A program made the translations under genes and the position numbers. The notes under the pieces were generated by a model. It did not search any database and was not told where the DNA came from. It worked only from the letters and a program-made list of their open reading frames with translations. From Callipepla californica brunnescens (Eukaryota; Chordata; Aves; Galliformes; Odontophoridae), in NCBI GenBank assembly GCA_023055505.1, contig JALIRH010000002.1, forward strand, positions 15,213,244 through 15,277,243: a stretch of DNA of 64,000 nt, given 5' to 3'. Of the stretch, positions 45,561 through 59,250 are shown one piece after another (position 1 is the stretch's first letter; each line of letters starts with the position of its first letter).

Positions 45561-48500
45561 CTGAACATCTTATGGAAAACTACTAAGATACTTTGATAAG
45601 GGCAGATCAACAGAAATAAGAACAGAAATAAGTGGAAAAGAAAGAAAGATGAGGGAAAGATTTTTTGGTCTGAAGAATACATAAGCTCTTGCTTCAAGTG
45701 AAGAACAACATTCATCAAAACTTATTTCTGAATCAAACATGATCACCACCTATTATTACTTTAGTCCTCTCTTAAAAATTCAAACTTGTATCATTTTTAA
45801 TATTGAGGAGCTCATAAACTTCATGATGCACTAAAGTCTATCACAAGCAAACTGATCCAGACTCACCTTTGAATTTAGCAAATGAAATTTAAACGTAATC
45901 TTTAAGACTTGAGTACTTTGGTAATGAGAGATGTCAGAGTGTCTGGTTTGTGTCATCCCTCTTCATAGCAGACCCAGCCTTATGTAACACCAGAAATATG
46001 TTCTGTCTAGAGAATCACTGAATGTGCAGTTTACTGAAACCTTCAGATAGTATGTACCTGAAGACATCAATGTTTTCCAGATCATTTCCACTCTTTCAAT
46101 TCAGACAGAAATTACCTGCTTTCAAGTCATCATATGCTTAAATGAATACACTTGAGGATTTTTTTTTCTTGCCAGTGCAAGTAGAGCAGTTTGACAAATA
46201 TTCAAGTCATTTTTGAATATTTTATCAACTACCCAATATAGCAAAGCTCAGGAATTCAAAAGCCAAAGCTCAAGTAAATCAGAATTTTGAACTGGCTTTC
46301 ACTCAGCACTCTACACTGAGATCGTCACATCATAAGAAATATACTGTACTCAGCTAGAATATAAATTAAGCATATCAGCTGCAGAACTACATATTCATTT
46401 CCCAAAGAAAGTGATGGCTGCTATTTAATTTTAGTAGCTGTTCTAAGAAGCAATTCTCTAGCAGATTTTGTCTGCCAAGAATAATAAAATATCAGTTTCT
46501 GTCATAAGTAAAAATTTTAAAAAAGAGTTGAGACAGATCTAAATAAAATCATCTTTGTATTACAATACTCAGATGTCTTAAAAATCTCATTTTTTACTCC
46601 TGCTGTAACTTAGAGAGGTGGTAATTAACAAGGAGATATGCAGAAAAAGAAGTAAAGCATAAAGATCTACTATACATAAGGGACATACTGGATCAGGCAT
46701 TTTCAGTGCCACACATTGTGGTCAGGGATTGATCTGCAACATGCCAGATTCTATCAAACATAAATGACCTTTAAAAATCTCTCCTGACTATGCTTGGCAA
46801 CCTGAAAGGATGGTATTGCAGCTAGAAAAATGTCTTGCCCAAATATATATACAGATGCTACGATTCAGGCATTACTCTCTCAAAAATGATTATCTTACTT
46901 TAAAAATGTTATTAAAATATCACTTTGTCAGCTGTTAACAAAACAAAAATATTAAAGGAAAAATAGACAATTAAAAAGACCTATGACTAATATGACTCTT
47001 TAATGATATATAGCTTGTCATTAAAATAGGCAGTCAAGATGATCGTAGTGGGATAGGTTCCTAATCCTTATAATTAGTGTCTACTTATTTCAGTGACAAG
47101 TAGACTGGATATGCTGACAGACAGATGACTCTCTCGATGCTTTCTGTGACCAGTATTGATAGTGTCAGAGGGCTGAAAAGCATAGCTCATTTTTAACCTG
47201 CCTGAGGAAAAGCCAGTTAACAAAAAAAGTGGATTGCTTTCACAATGAGCAAATATTTTTAAGAATGCTGATTTTAATCACACCTGAAGAGAAGAATTCC
47301 CTCTTGTACAGTTTAACTCTGTTGGGACTGTGTTCTGTGCTTGTGCAGAAAGCTATCACTGACAGAATAAGGTTCCTTTTAATATAGATTCTATTCAAGG
47401 TTTTCAAATGGTTGACCTGTTATACGTCTTTTGGCACATCTTTTTTCTCAATTAAAGGTAATTGCTAACGGTTCACCTGAGACCACAGTACTACTATTTT
47501 TAAAGATTATTACTATGGTAATAGTTCATATTTTTTTCCCAGAACTTTTGCAAGCCTATTCCATTGATCATGTTTAAAAACATTTTTTATCTGTGTGATG
47601 CTTTATGTTATATTTATATATATTTATATAAGAATACAGTAATTATCTCACTCCTGTTATTCAGCAAGGTATTTTCAGAATCTGGAAACAGTATTTATTC
47701 AGAAACACTTCTTAGTTTGCTTGGTTGTCTTTGCTAGCAGCTGATCAGTTAGTCATATTGTAGACAATTAAGCTCAGTTTAGCTGGGGAAAAAAATGCCA
47801 TCCCCTACTTCTGTTTTTCTTTTCTGTTTTGTTTGTTTATTTATTTTGCAACAGAATAAAATTCCAATTACAATCATAATCCATAGATTTAATTTGTTAC
47901 ACGTTCCTGATATATGTAATCTTTTTACTGTAGCTTTTTAATCACACTTTTTACAAAAATTATTTTATCTACAGTGGTGATCCATTTACAGATCATCACC
48001 ATAAAGTTGTTATTCGTGCTAAAACATGCCAATCATGTAATCCAGTTTCTTGATCCTGTTTTTCCCTTCTTCTACACATTTTCTAATATTAACATTCATC
48101 TTTGTGTTCTGCAATAAAACATAGCTAATTTATTCAGAATTTGCTTTTTTTTGTGGTTGGGAGATCATGTCAATTCCTTCATGCTGTGTGACAGTTCCCT
48201 TTCTTGCTTTTATTCTTCTTATTAAAGCCCACTTAACTACTCATGCCATTTTTGCAATCTTGAGGTCTGGGATCCTTTTAAATAGAGTGAATACATTCAT
48301 ACATTTTCATACAAATCTCCAAAAACTGTCTGATCTTTAATAATTGCAAATCCATTATATAATTTGAAACATAAGATCGCAGAACAAAAGGAACTTTATA
48401 ACAGTAAGAAAGTTTCCAGAGACAAACGATGAATTAGGTGCTCTAGACATGCATACGTTTATTTCAGTTCTAACAGACAAATATAGTTAGAGTCTGCACT

Positions 48501-51500
48501 TTTCTTAACCCGTATGATCAGGCTTTGGCTCACATTATTACTTGTCACACCCAAGCCATTAGAGGTTAAAGTGCAATTCATTACACAAATCCTTGTTGAT
48601 GCTCTATAATATCTATGTTTAGTGAGCTGAATTATATTTTTGACAATGTCTGGATTGACTGTGATAGCACAGACAGTTCAGATGTAGATGCCTACAATAG
48701 ATGAAAGATGAGTATTGCAGGTAGGTTTGATCACTTCCATAATAAAGTACTTAAGTGTAAAATGAGTGAATTCCACTTTTCCCAATCTAAAACATTCCAA
48801 ACCACAACATGAATGCTAACTTCTAAAAACAAAAAACAACAACAACAACAAAAACAACAAAAAAAAAAAAAGAAAAAAAAAGAGATAAGATAAAGCACAA
48901 TTCGTTTATCTTTGTTCTTCTGTTAAAAACAATGGTAATACTTTAAGATTATTTCTTTTTCTATGTTTAAGAAAATATGGAATCCAATACTTTTAGGTTT
49001 GTTCTGTAATGCTTAATGTTTGAAATGAAAGCTGAGTTTATTGCAGGAGCTGACAGTCCTGCATGATGAACAGGATGTGCCAGCCAACCACCCACTTATT
49101 CATTCATTAATAACCAAAAATACTGCAGTTACTTTCCACAATTGGAATCCATTCATTAGCAAACAATCTTATGACTACTCCAATTCTTCAAATTACTACT
49201 TAAAAATTGCCTTCCAATCACTCAGAAAGCAACAGTTTAATAGAAGTTTAAAATGTTTGCCTACTCTGATAGGATTAGATCACCTAGTTCACTTTGTGCA
49301 AATAAGAGATCATAAAAAATCACAAAACAATTAAATGACAATGTTGAAACTCTTGGACTTCAGTCTCAGTGCATTATTGAAATGCATCCAAGATAATTCC
49401 TGCCAATATATTCGCCTAATCATTTAGGTTTGTATGCAATAAACATTGGCTTAGTCTATGTAGAGTTTCAGGTTCAATGCTTCCAGTAAAATGGCATCTC
49501 TGCACTAAACTCATCCAGGCAAGCATGATCTTAGCATGAGCAACTAACGAATATCTGCTTGTAACATACATGTTGCTTTATGACCCAATTCCTTTTTCTC
49601 CCCACAAAATTATTTTCCTTATTTACATGCTATATGTTTTCACAGTGTGAACTGTGAGCATTTTTACTCATAATCTTCTTTTGCATAAGATCGTCGAATA
49701 TATATTATAGGAAATTAATCTACCACAGAACATATCCATGATAAAAATTATAGAGTCATTTTGAATAGGAATGATGGACCACAGCAAAACTGTTTTTTAA
49801 CAAGGCCAGTTCTAATTGCCTAAAAAATAACATTTTCCAAAAATCTTAGTCAATGTAATAGCTTTCATTTACAAATGACATATGTCATGCTATACCACAT
49901 GGCAATCTTAAAGGCTAGACTGTGTATGAAGCCTACCAAAAAAGCCTTTGATTATATTTTTCTGTGCCCATCTGCCAGTTTTCAAGACCAAATAAGTTCA
50001 ATTTCCACTGAAGACTATACTAGTCAGGGATACTCTGCCAAAAGAATGAATAGAAAAATGTAGATATATCAATAACAGTTAATGAAACAGGCAGCAAAAT
50101 TCAGCCCCTATTGTAGTACTAAATTATCATCAACCATTAACTTCTGTAGACAGATTAAATAACTTGGCAGAATCTTGTCTTCAAGATTTGAATTGATGTA
50201 CTGCCTTTCAGTTTGAAAGAGTTCACAGGTTTCTGCTCAAATAATTTCCAATGAAAAGCATGCAAGTATTGCAAATTAAAGACTAATAAGATTTTAAATG
50301 AATTTAAATGAAATTCTCACAGGTTAAATCTATTTCTCTTATCTCTACAGCCCTCAAAATTCAAAAAGTCAACAGCACTGAATATTTCTGCAGAGTACCT
50401 CTGGTAAAACAGTGCTATATTATATGCAGTTTGATTTTGAGCCACATCAATCAAATGGTCAAAATATTTCAGAATTGGAAAAGATGTAGCGATGTATAGA
50501 TGATAAAAATAAATCAAAAAATCTCTAATATGGTTTTCACAGGAAATGTTTTACCAAAACATAGCAATTTACATTTGACTGTGAATGGTCAATTATCAGA
50601 ACTCATAAGATAACAGTGTTATGGAATCACAACTTCGTGAACATAGGTGTTGCAAATTTATTTTAAAATTTGTTAATTAAAGCTTCAAAATCCTGAAAAC
50701 TTAGATAACTATTAATAAAACTTTATTACATATTGAGAAATGTAAATATTCAAATTAAAATTGTTGCCATTATATCTAGATAAAAATCTAAATCAGATAT
50801 TTAAAACTAATCTATTCAGCTAGCAGCAGTGTTTTTATAGTTGAAGCATGATAATACTAAAGAAAAGGAACAATGGAAGCCCGACTGTTAGAAACTATTA
50901 GTGCTGTAAAAATTACTGATTACCATCAATATATCACATATCTGAAGTTTTGCTAATTATTTATATGGCAATATAAGTGTACGGTTTCATTTTCTATATC
51001 TGTAATAAACTCAAAACTTTTCCTGTTATTCTAATAAAGTGCAATTTTTACATAAAACTTGTACAGTAAGCTATAGGAAGTAGTAATACATTATTCTATT
51101 CCTCTAAGACTTCCTTCTTTGATCAAAATTTTAAGAAATGAATAATTAAAAAATAGTTGAAAAAGTCATGATGCACTTGAGCAACAGAACTTTCAGGTTT
51201 GCTGATCAGAAATGCAGTATATTCTGGATCATTTTCTGTAAATGAAGCCTAAAATATTTATGTACCATTTCATTTCAAAAGATACATTTACACAGTCTAA
51301 CTTTACAAAAGCATGCACTTTAAAAAATATCTAGTTCAATTCTGAATGAATTTTTTTTTAACATGGTCACATTTAGACTAATTTCCTCTAAATACCTTCA
51401 TTCCAATGTTCCAATCATGAAGTTGGAACAGCAGGCAATTGACATTTTGAGAACTCTAAGCTCTGTTAACTCTCTCAGACATCATTAGCTCATAATAACA

Positions 51501-51980
51501 AAATGTAACTTTTTTGCATATTAAGGCTTCCAAGACTACAAAATATTCAACAGATATCATCCAAATAGTTTCTGGAAGCACTCAGTAAGCTAACAGTTGC
51601 TAACAGATGAACATAATACAATTGGATTTAGATGGAGAAAATGAAAATTGCTTCCAATCTTTCAGTAAAATAGAATAGTTAACGTGTAAGGAAGGAAGAT
51701 ACACATCAAAACAAGAAATCTTGAATATAATGCAAGAATTTCTGACCATGAGAATAAGGATTAGAAGAAACAGAAAAGAGATAAGTAGTGTTGGGATCAA
51801 AGATTTCCACCTCTGGGAGAAAAGCAAGTAGCACAAAAACACAAGACAAAAACTAGTAAAATGAGAGTTGATACTTCCCAATTCTTACCTCCAAGAGCTT
51901 GTGTCTGATCTCCTTGACTTCAGCAACCAGGAACTGCCAGAACCTCCAGTAACTGCAGTCTTCAGTGCTTACTGCACAGT
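45561..51980. other. Long non-coding stretch without recognised gene or transposon
   Basis: 6.4 kb, AT-rich, with only an A-rich simple repeat at 48825-48892. Frames reach at most 97 codons (49041-49334) and none has a domain. The absence of recognisable CR1, LTR or mariner copies contrasts with the first 45 kb. I see no splice-site-bounded conserved frame. Confidence 0.5.
48825..48892. repeat. A-rich (CAA)n low-complexity tract
   Basis: AAAAAC and CAA units followed by long A-runs broken by single G. Confidence 0.88.
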
Positions 51981-52543
51981 TGTTGTGGTTTTATGATTTT
52001 ATGGTTATTGGTATTCCACATCACAACATTGTACAGTGCAGTGAGAGTTAAAGAGTCAATGCTCCAGCTCCATGGATCATCAATAGCTCCAGGTATAACT
52101 GTCTCAGAAGAGAAGAAGAACTACACACCCCAGAGGACTTTGCGTTGCTTTGGATTTTTCCATTTTCTGCTCAGAGGGAAAGATAAAAACTGTTTTTATG
52201 TCATGAGACACAGGCTCTTCCCTTTCGAATCGACTCAGCAGCAGGTACACAATAGCTGTCTTGCCATCAGCATTTAGTGTAAGGCCTTTGGTTCTCAGTC
52301 ATTCTCTTGCTCATTTTATTTCACTTATTAGCTTCAATTCCAATTATATTGTGTTATTTTGCATTCTGATATCTTATTTAGTAAATCAGTTTCCCTCATC
52401 AGATTGTTGCCACTGTTTTGTTTTAGACCCATCTCCCTTTTGCTTTTTCCCTTTCCCTTCCCCCTTTCCCAAGGCATGGATCTGTAAGTCCCCCACCCCA
52501 GTCATCATGGAACTGGGACAAACCAGCGCATAAACCATTGACA
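51981..52543 (+). mobile_element. Solo LTR, family LTR-A, near-matching TSD
   Basis: A 563-bp LTR from TGTTGTGGTTTTATGATTT to ATTGACA. The flanks are ACAGT (51976-51980) and ACAGC (52544-52548), a 4-of-5 match consistent with one later mutation. It has the family blocks AGAGTTAAAGAGTCAATGCTCC, AGAGAAGAAGAACTACAC, AGGGAAAGATAAAAACTG and CTTATTTAGTAAATCAG. Open frames of 78-94 codons in it are not genes. Confidence 0.9.
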
Positions 52544-53688
52544 ACAGCATCAGCTCTGCAGTACTGTATATATGCAAAAGATTAATTTTAAAATACAGCA
52601 ATACTTTTATCTGTAGCCACAATGATTTGTAACAGGGAAGAACTATAAGCCCAGTGAACTAAATTTATGAAGTTAGTTTAGAAGTTTGAAACTCTCTTGC
52701 TTCTATGAGTCTTCTAACTACTCTCACTGAAATGACCTCCAATGTCCTACCTGATATATACAAATTTATATAAATACCTATTCAGTTCTTCCAGTCTGCA
52801 GTCACAAAATGATAGCCAAATGATGAAACATTAAAAATAAGCATCTTTAAATGTGTACTGTTTATACACAGGCTCTTTATTGTAATGATAATTTTTGCTC
52901 CATATCTCTATTTCACCATTTTGTCCTACAGCTTTTCATGGGGAACTTACTAACCCATGTAGGAATTATACCTAAACACCATTTATGTTTATTAAATGGA
53001 TTTAAGCATTTATCTTCACCTATGTCATTTATGTTTGTTCTACACAAGATTAGCAAGCCAAAAAGATTTCAGCAGCTCACACAGAAGTAGAAAAATCTTT
53101 TTATTCTAATTCAGTTCAATTATCTTTATTTTCTTGCACTTATCAGAAATCTTTAATAGGAGAGGGAAAAAAGGCACAGTCTCCATTTTAAATCAATATA
53201 TTTTACTAAAACCAAACAGGTTTATTATCAGTTTTTCTTCTTGACAGAAGAACTGATAACTCAGTTTCTACAATTTCTAACAGCTAGTTTTGGTAATACA
53301 CTGAGTTAAAAGCATGAGCGGGGACTTCACAATTCATTTATATTCTGTGTGATTGTAATCTTCATAAAACAAACACAGAGCTTCCCACTAGTGATTCTAT
53401 CTGAAGAAACTAGTTTTCAGAGGAATTTTTTTCAGAATCTTCTTTTCTTATCTGTCTTTAAGTAGGTTAAGTTCATGTAGTAGCAGAATGACATGTAAGT
53501 CTGAAGAACTATAGAAATTTCAAATTCAAGCTTGTTGGGCTGATATTAACCATAAGAATATAGCCATTTCTTTTTAACTGAAAGGATGTTTAACTACTGA
53601 AATAAACTAGAGCCGCGTGACCTTGCTGTGACTACTTTAAAGCCTACAGATTTTTAAAACTCCTTAACTGTCCACACATGGCAGAATG

Positions 53689-53764
53689 TTTTTAATGGTA
53701 ATCCTCTAGCCTATTTTATGGTAATCCTCTGGCTTATTTTATGTCTAAAATAAGCCATTAAAAA
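53689..53764. repeat. 23-bp tandem duplication joined to a nested palindrome
   Basis: Two 23-bp units, 53696-53718 and 53719-53741, start TGGTAATCCTCT and differ at two positions. The second unit's end TGGCTTATTTTA (53730-53741) is perfectly inverted at 53746-53757 (TAAAATAAGCCA) over a 4-base loop. The outer sequence TTTTTAATGG (53689-53698) is perfectly inverted at 53755-53764 (CCATTAAAAA). A direct and an inverted repeat of the same sequence therefore overlap. Confidence 0.8.
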
Positions 53765-53772
53765 GGAATTGA

Positions 53773-53832
53773 CATATATATATATATATATATATACATA
53801 CATATATACACACACATATATATATATATATT
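53773..53832. repeat. (TA)n/(CA)n compound microsatellite
   Basis: TA repeats, then ACATACATATATACACACAC, then TA repeats again. Confidence 0.95.
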
Positions 53833-56800
53833 TCTAATAGCTTCCTTTAAAACTCGTTGTTTTTCTGGAAAATATGTCTAGGCATATTTGGCAGCTTTGT
53901 TCAAATGCATCTAAATGAAATTCCAGCATCAATATTACAAGGCCGTGGCAGTGTAATCTAATAACATTCATTCCTATACCAGTTGGTATGTAAGCATACA
54001 GAACATTTAAATTGTATTGTACTCAAATTTTCTACATTCAGCTAGGAAAGACAGTAAAAAGGATAGTAGGCACAGCATTTGTAATCTAATTGAGGAAATT
54101 AATATTAACATCAAAAGTCTATTGCTGGGAAGGGCAAAGCGCCTTGAGTATCTGAGTGAATATCCTGGATGAAATCAGATTTATAAACCTATTAACATCA
54201 ACAATAAGGCTAGACAAGTTCATTTAAATTTGCTCACAATTGGTCACAGATGTAGCCTTAAGATCTGCAGACTGCTCAGATGTTCCAAGTATTCTAACTG
54301 AATTAATTAAAAAGATTAAATGAAAAAGTTTAGTTTAAAGCTAGCATAACATTTCACCCAATAAACATGAGTATACGCCGAAGAGATTCCCTAGGAGATT
54401 TTCTTTACCACTGACCCATGAATGATATGCAGAACATTAATTACAGCTTTTTTCTTTTTGAGAATGCAGTTCCATTGGGTACTCTCCCTAGATCTGACCC
54501 CTGAAGGTTACATACAAGAATAATTAAAATACTTACTACACCATGAAGTTTGTACTTTGTAGACCTGACTTGAAAAGGCTTATGTATGCAAACTGAGAAA
54601 GGATGCGTATGAAACATATTCAATGAGGAAAGCACACTAGCTAATAGACAGAATAAATTTCTGATGAATTAGAAAATAAATAAGCTTTCAGGAAGATAAT
54701 TGAAAGCATCACTGTTGATCAGCCCAACTCCAGCACAGTGTGTGAAGAGATGGCCCAAAATTATACACAGTTTATACGTATATATGAATAAATATATAAC
54801 TTACATACTTTTTTATTTTGGAAACAAATGCATTATTGCAGAATGTGCTTCCAGTAACTCAGTGAACATTTCCTTCTCTTAAAGAGAACATTCCCTGTTA
54901 AAAGTATCATGGTAGAGCTTACTGTTGCATGTATTGTCTTAGTACAATATTACAAGTGTGAGTGAGAGAAGTCTTCAGCCATTTCATACTCCCCTGTATG
55001 AGGAAAAGAATAGCACCAATGAGGAGAGAGATCATTTTGGCTCAAAAATTTCATTTCTAGAAACAGAAGGGAAAACAGAACAGCCAACAGTCGGATAGCA
55101 GATAAGGAATGAGCTAGCTAAAAGATGGTTTCTGGTTTCACTGCAAAAAGATCAGCAAAATCTTGTCTTTCTTGTGTAATGCAGTATAATGAGTGACATG
55201 ACCCAAAGACCAGCAGGTTTTACCCATGATTCCATACTAGTGAAGCAAAGTTGACGCATGCAGACTTTACAAAAGTTAATCCTACGAAGGCTTTAAGGCA
55301 TAGATAAATATGCAATTATTTTTAAAGTGCTAGGCCCTATCACAGCATCATGACACGATCCTTCTTGCAACTTTGATCTCTATTAGGTAAATGATGCTAA
55401 GATATTAAATAAAATTTTGAATTTCATGTTATTATAGAAGAATATATTTCTCCATAGAGCATCATCATTTTGTTTAAAATCAGTACTGACTTACATTCAC
55501 ACAAATTGCATTATTAAATTCCTCTATCAAATGATATTAATACTTATATGTTGTGCTATTTGAAAATAATTGAATTTGTGTCTTCCCTCCTTTAAGTAGT
55601 ACACTTCTTAATGGTTTCTTTGTACTTTCTTCTTTTTCTTTTTAAGAAAAATTTCATAGTTAGTTTATTTTTACCAGCAATGAGTTGAGTTGCTGTTAGG
55701 GATTACAAAAAGGAAACACAAATGTAAGCTTTAAAAATCTGATACATAAGTCTTATCAACTTCACAGACGGAAAACATGACTTAGATAAAGTATTTAAAG
55801 TATAATTTCATGAATGTAACATCCACCCAGGAATATTCTTATATTCCACTCATCACAAATGAAAATCGAAGTACTCCATTATAGCTTACTGTTATCATGA
55901 ATCAGTGAAATAAATACAGATTCTCATAAAATTTGTTATATCATAAGTCCACTTCTGCTTCTTCCTCAAAACAAATGAACAAACGAACAAACACATTCCG
56001 CGAAATCTTCAATTATAGCTATTTTATTATCAAAGCTTTAAGGTCAACCAAGAGTGAATCTGACGTCAGAGTCCTTAAGGAAAAAATAATATTAAACACT
56101 GATGTAAAAGTTTGCCTTATAGTTCAGACAGATTACTTTGAACTTGTATCCCATGCCACTTTACAAAAGGGCAAAGCCCAAAGTTCAGCAGATCAATCTC
56201 AGTTATAATTATATGTGCGATGAGATTCAAAAATAGATGTCAGATTATACATTTGTTTGCTTTGATGAAGAAAAGGTGATGACAGGTCATGTAATATTCT
56301 CTGATAAGAAGCATAATCATGTTTTTTTTTCAAACAAAAATCTAGCTTAGATGCATTCCAAATGGGCTGAACAATTTTCGGGAACCATGTATTAGCCTCA
56401 TTTTTCGGTCAGCTTTTTAAACTGTTTTGGATTTGAAGAGAATATAACTAGAAGAAAAATAAAGTCTCAACAACAACAACAAAAAAGTTTAAAATAAAGA
56501 AAATAACCCGAAGTTAAAGCATCATTTATTTGTTAAAATGTCTCTCAGAGGCATTACTAATTCTATACTGTCTGTATCCAGACAAAAAAATATTCAAAAT
56601 AGAATTTTCCCAATATTTTAAATACTGTGGAATGAGATCTTGAAAAATAAAATAGGAAACACCACTCTTCTCACATCAAAGAGAACAGAAGTCCTTAAGA
56701 CAGAATTTATCTTCTGAGCAAAATAAGGACTTTAATAAAGTGTAGAGGCATATATATAAGAGATGGTGACATGTGATCATTTCTTACGTAAGGGGAGTCG

Positions 56801-59230
56801 ATGACCAGATCATAACTTCTTCATGAGAAGCTACCTTCACTCTGAGCTAAGTTCAGCTAAGATTTCTAAGTTTCTAAACAAAGGGGAGCCAAATGAATGA
56901 ATACTAAGTAATTGCACAAAAGGAAAAAAATATGGCTTTTATAAGATCGTGACTCTTCTTGTCATATAACTTCTTTTAAATCCTCCATAACTCTGCACTC
57001 CTTTTACAATTTGTCATTAATGATTTAAGGATTCAATCTGTTGCCTTTTGGCAGACTGAGAGAGGAATTAGTTTCATTTGTTCCTTCTCAACCAGAAGCA
57101 GGTAGTTTAGATCTTGGCACTAGCAGGTAAAAAACCCATGAAGTCTTCCTCTCTTACTTTCACCTTTATTATTCTCATACCCAATTGAGTCTTAAACTAA
57201 TTTTTATCCCAGAAGTGCTATGAATACTAATGAATTTTTCTCTCTCTCTTCTCTTTTTTCCTATTCAGTGAGAAAGTACATTGTCTCTTACTCATCAGGA
57301 TGATTATACTCTGAATGTTATTCTGAAAGCTGAGTTCTAATAGGTGAGTGAGCACTCAGATCTCCAGCCAGTGTTCTGTTGTATGTGTTTTTACATCTGT
57401 ATCAGTTTACATCTACATCAGTCTTTCAAGATCATTGTCTGGTATTTTTCTAAGTTTACAAAGTATTATGAAATACTCAGACCCCCTTTAGAAACCAGAG
57501 TTGGCTTTCAGGAGCCTCTGAATATATGTAGTAGCTATTCAGGAAAAAATCAAAATGTACTTTGAAAACTATAAAATCTTTTATTAGCATTTCTTACAAA
57601 ATAGTCTTATATAACACTGGGTAAAACATGAACCCCCAGTGCAATTCTATAATCAAAATGATAAATTACAACTTCAAAATTTTCATCTTTTCTCATTGTC
57701 CAGAAGAGTTAGCAGTCAAACGGGAGCATTAAGAATTCAATTCCTTTTATTGGCCAGCTAAAAATGTATGTCTAAGAACAGTCATTGCCATTGCAAGATT
57801 CTTGTATTTGAAGGATTGAAAAGCATTTTTCAAAAGGAACTCTGAATATGACAGATACAATGAAGAAAACGCATATTTTTCAAAAGACCGTTGAGACTAC
57901 TAACACACTGTTTTATCTCTCACAGTTGCCATTTTTCAGAGGAACGTCTCCAGCTCTTGCATTGCCTTTAACTGTGCAATCTTAAGACTCTCACAAAATA
58001 CAGCTATCTGTAGTTCTCAGTGTTAGACAATCAATTTTAATTTAAATATTTGCCTATGCCACGATTTATTTTAAATTTCATATTTTATGATGATTTTTTA
58101 ATAATAATTGTTTAAGTTATTAGGTGAAATTAACCCATAAATCTCGGCTTTTTATTATTTAATTAAAACCCCCCAACTTTTTCATACATGAAACAAATGA
58201 AGTTAATACATGAAATATTTGAAGTTAGTGTGATCATACAAGAGGAACTACTTCAACCAAAGCTGGCTATCCATTCCCCTTGGTCTGTAGGGCACTCTTG
58301 CAAAGAGAAGGAGTAGCTGGAGCTAATCTGTTACTGGAGTGAGCACTTCAGTTGGCTTCACTCTCAGCACACTGTATAAAATGAATAATTTTTCTAGTAT
58401 CTTTTATCTCTGTTCAGGTGGACTTCCAAAATCAAGCTCTTATTGTCTTCCTAAACCTCACAAAAAATTCAGGCATTTTTAAGCACCCGTCACTCAATCT
58501 TGCATGACAGTTTGAAGAATATGAAAAAGTATGCAATCTGGAGAGTGAAATATTTTTAATTTCAAAAATGGGAAACAAGCTATGCATCTAGTAAGCTGGA
58601 ATTTTTAAAATTGTAATGTTGGATTTGAACCTTCAGGTCTCTGGTATTTATCTACTAAAATATTCATCTGTACAAAAATATTGGTGAAAAATATTGGGGA
58701 AGATGCTGGTCCTTAAAACTTAGGAAAATCAGCAGTATGGAAACTTGAAATGTAGGTAAGCAGAAGAGAGGATTTTTTCCAAAACAGTAATCACTTTGTT
58801 CAGAACTTCTAGGACATTTTTAGCGTCCTAGAAGAATCTGTAGTCTATTTCAGGAGTGCAGAATATATGTGATTTCTCACTCTGCCTCTTGTCTGTAGTT
58901 CTACTGGATCATACAAACAAAATAATTTCCATGGACCTCAGGAAATGGCAATTTCTCTTACCAAACAACAAGTCATTTCAATGAATGGCATTTCCATACC
59001 AGGAGCAGAATTACTATCACAGACTTAACAGTATGTGTTCAAAAAATAAAAAAGTGCATATAGATAAAATTAATTAATTAAATGAAATATATCTTAGTAT
59101 TTAAAAATCCACAAGCCTTTTCAGCTGCTTTCTATCAGCTGAAAGAGTGCAATGGAATTCACTTAGGCTGCAGACTATCTCCTCCCATGTGCACTGCATA
59201 ATATTTAATTCACATATTAAATCTAGTTTC

Positions 59231-59250
59231 AAAAAAAAAAAAAAAAAAAA
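59231..59250 (+). repeat. Poly(A) tract
   Basis: An uninterrupted run of 20 A with no recognised retroelement upstream. Confidence 0.9.
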
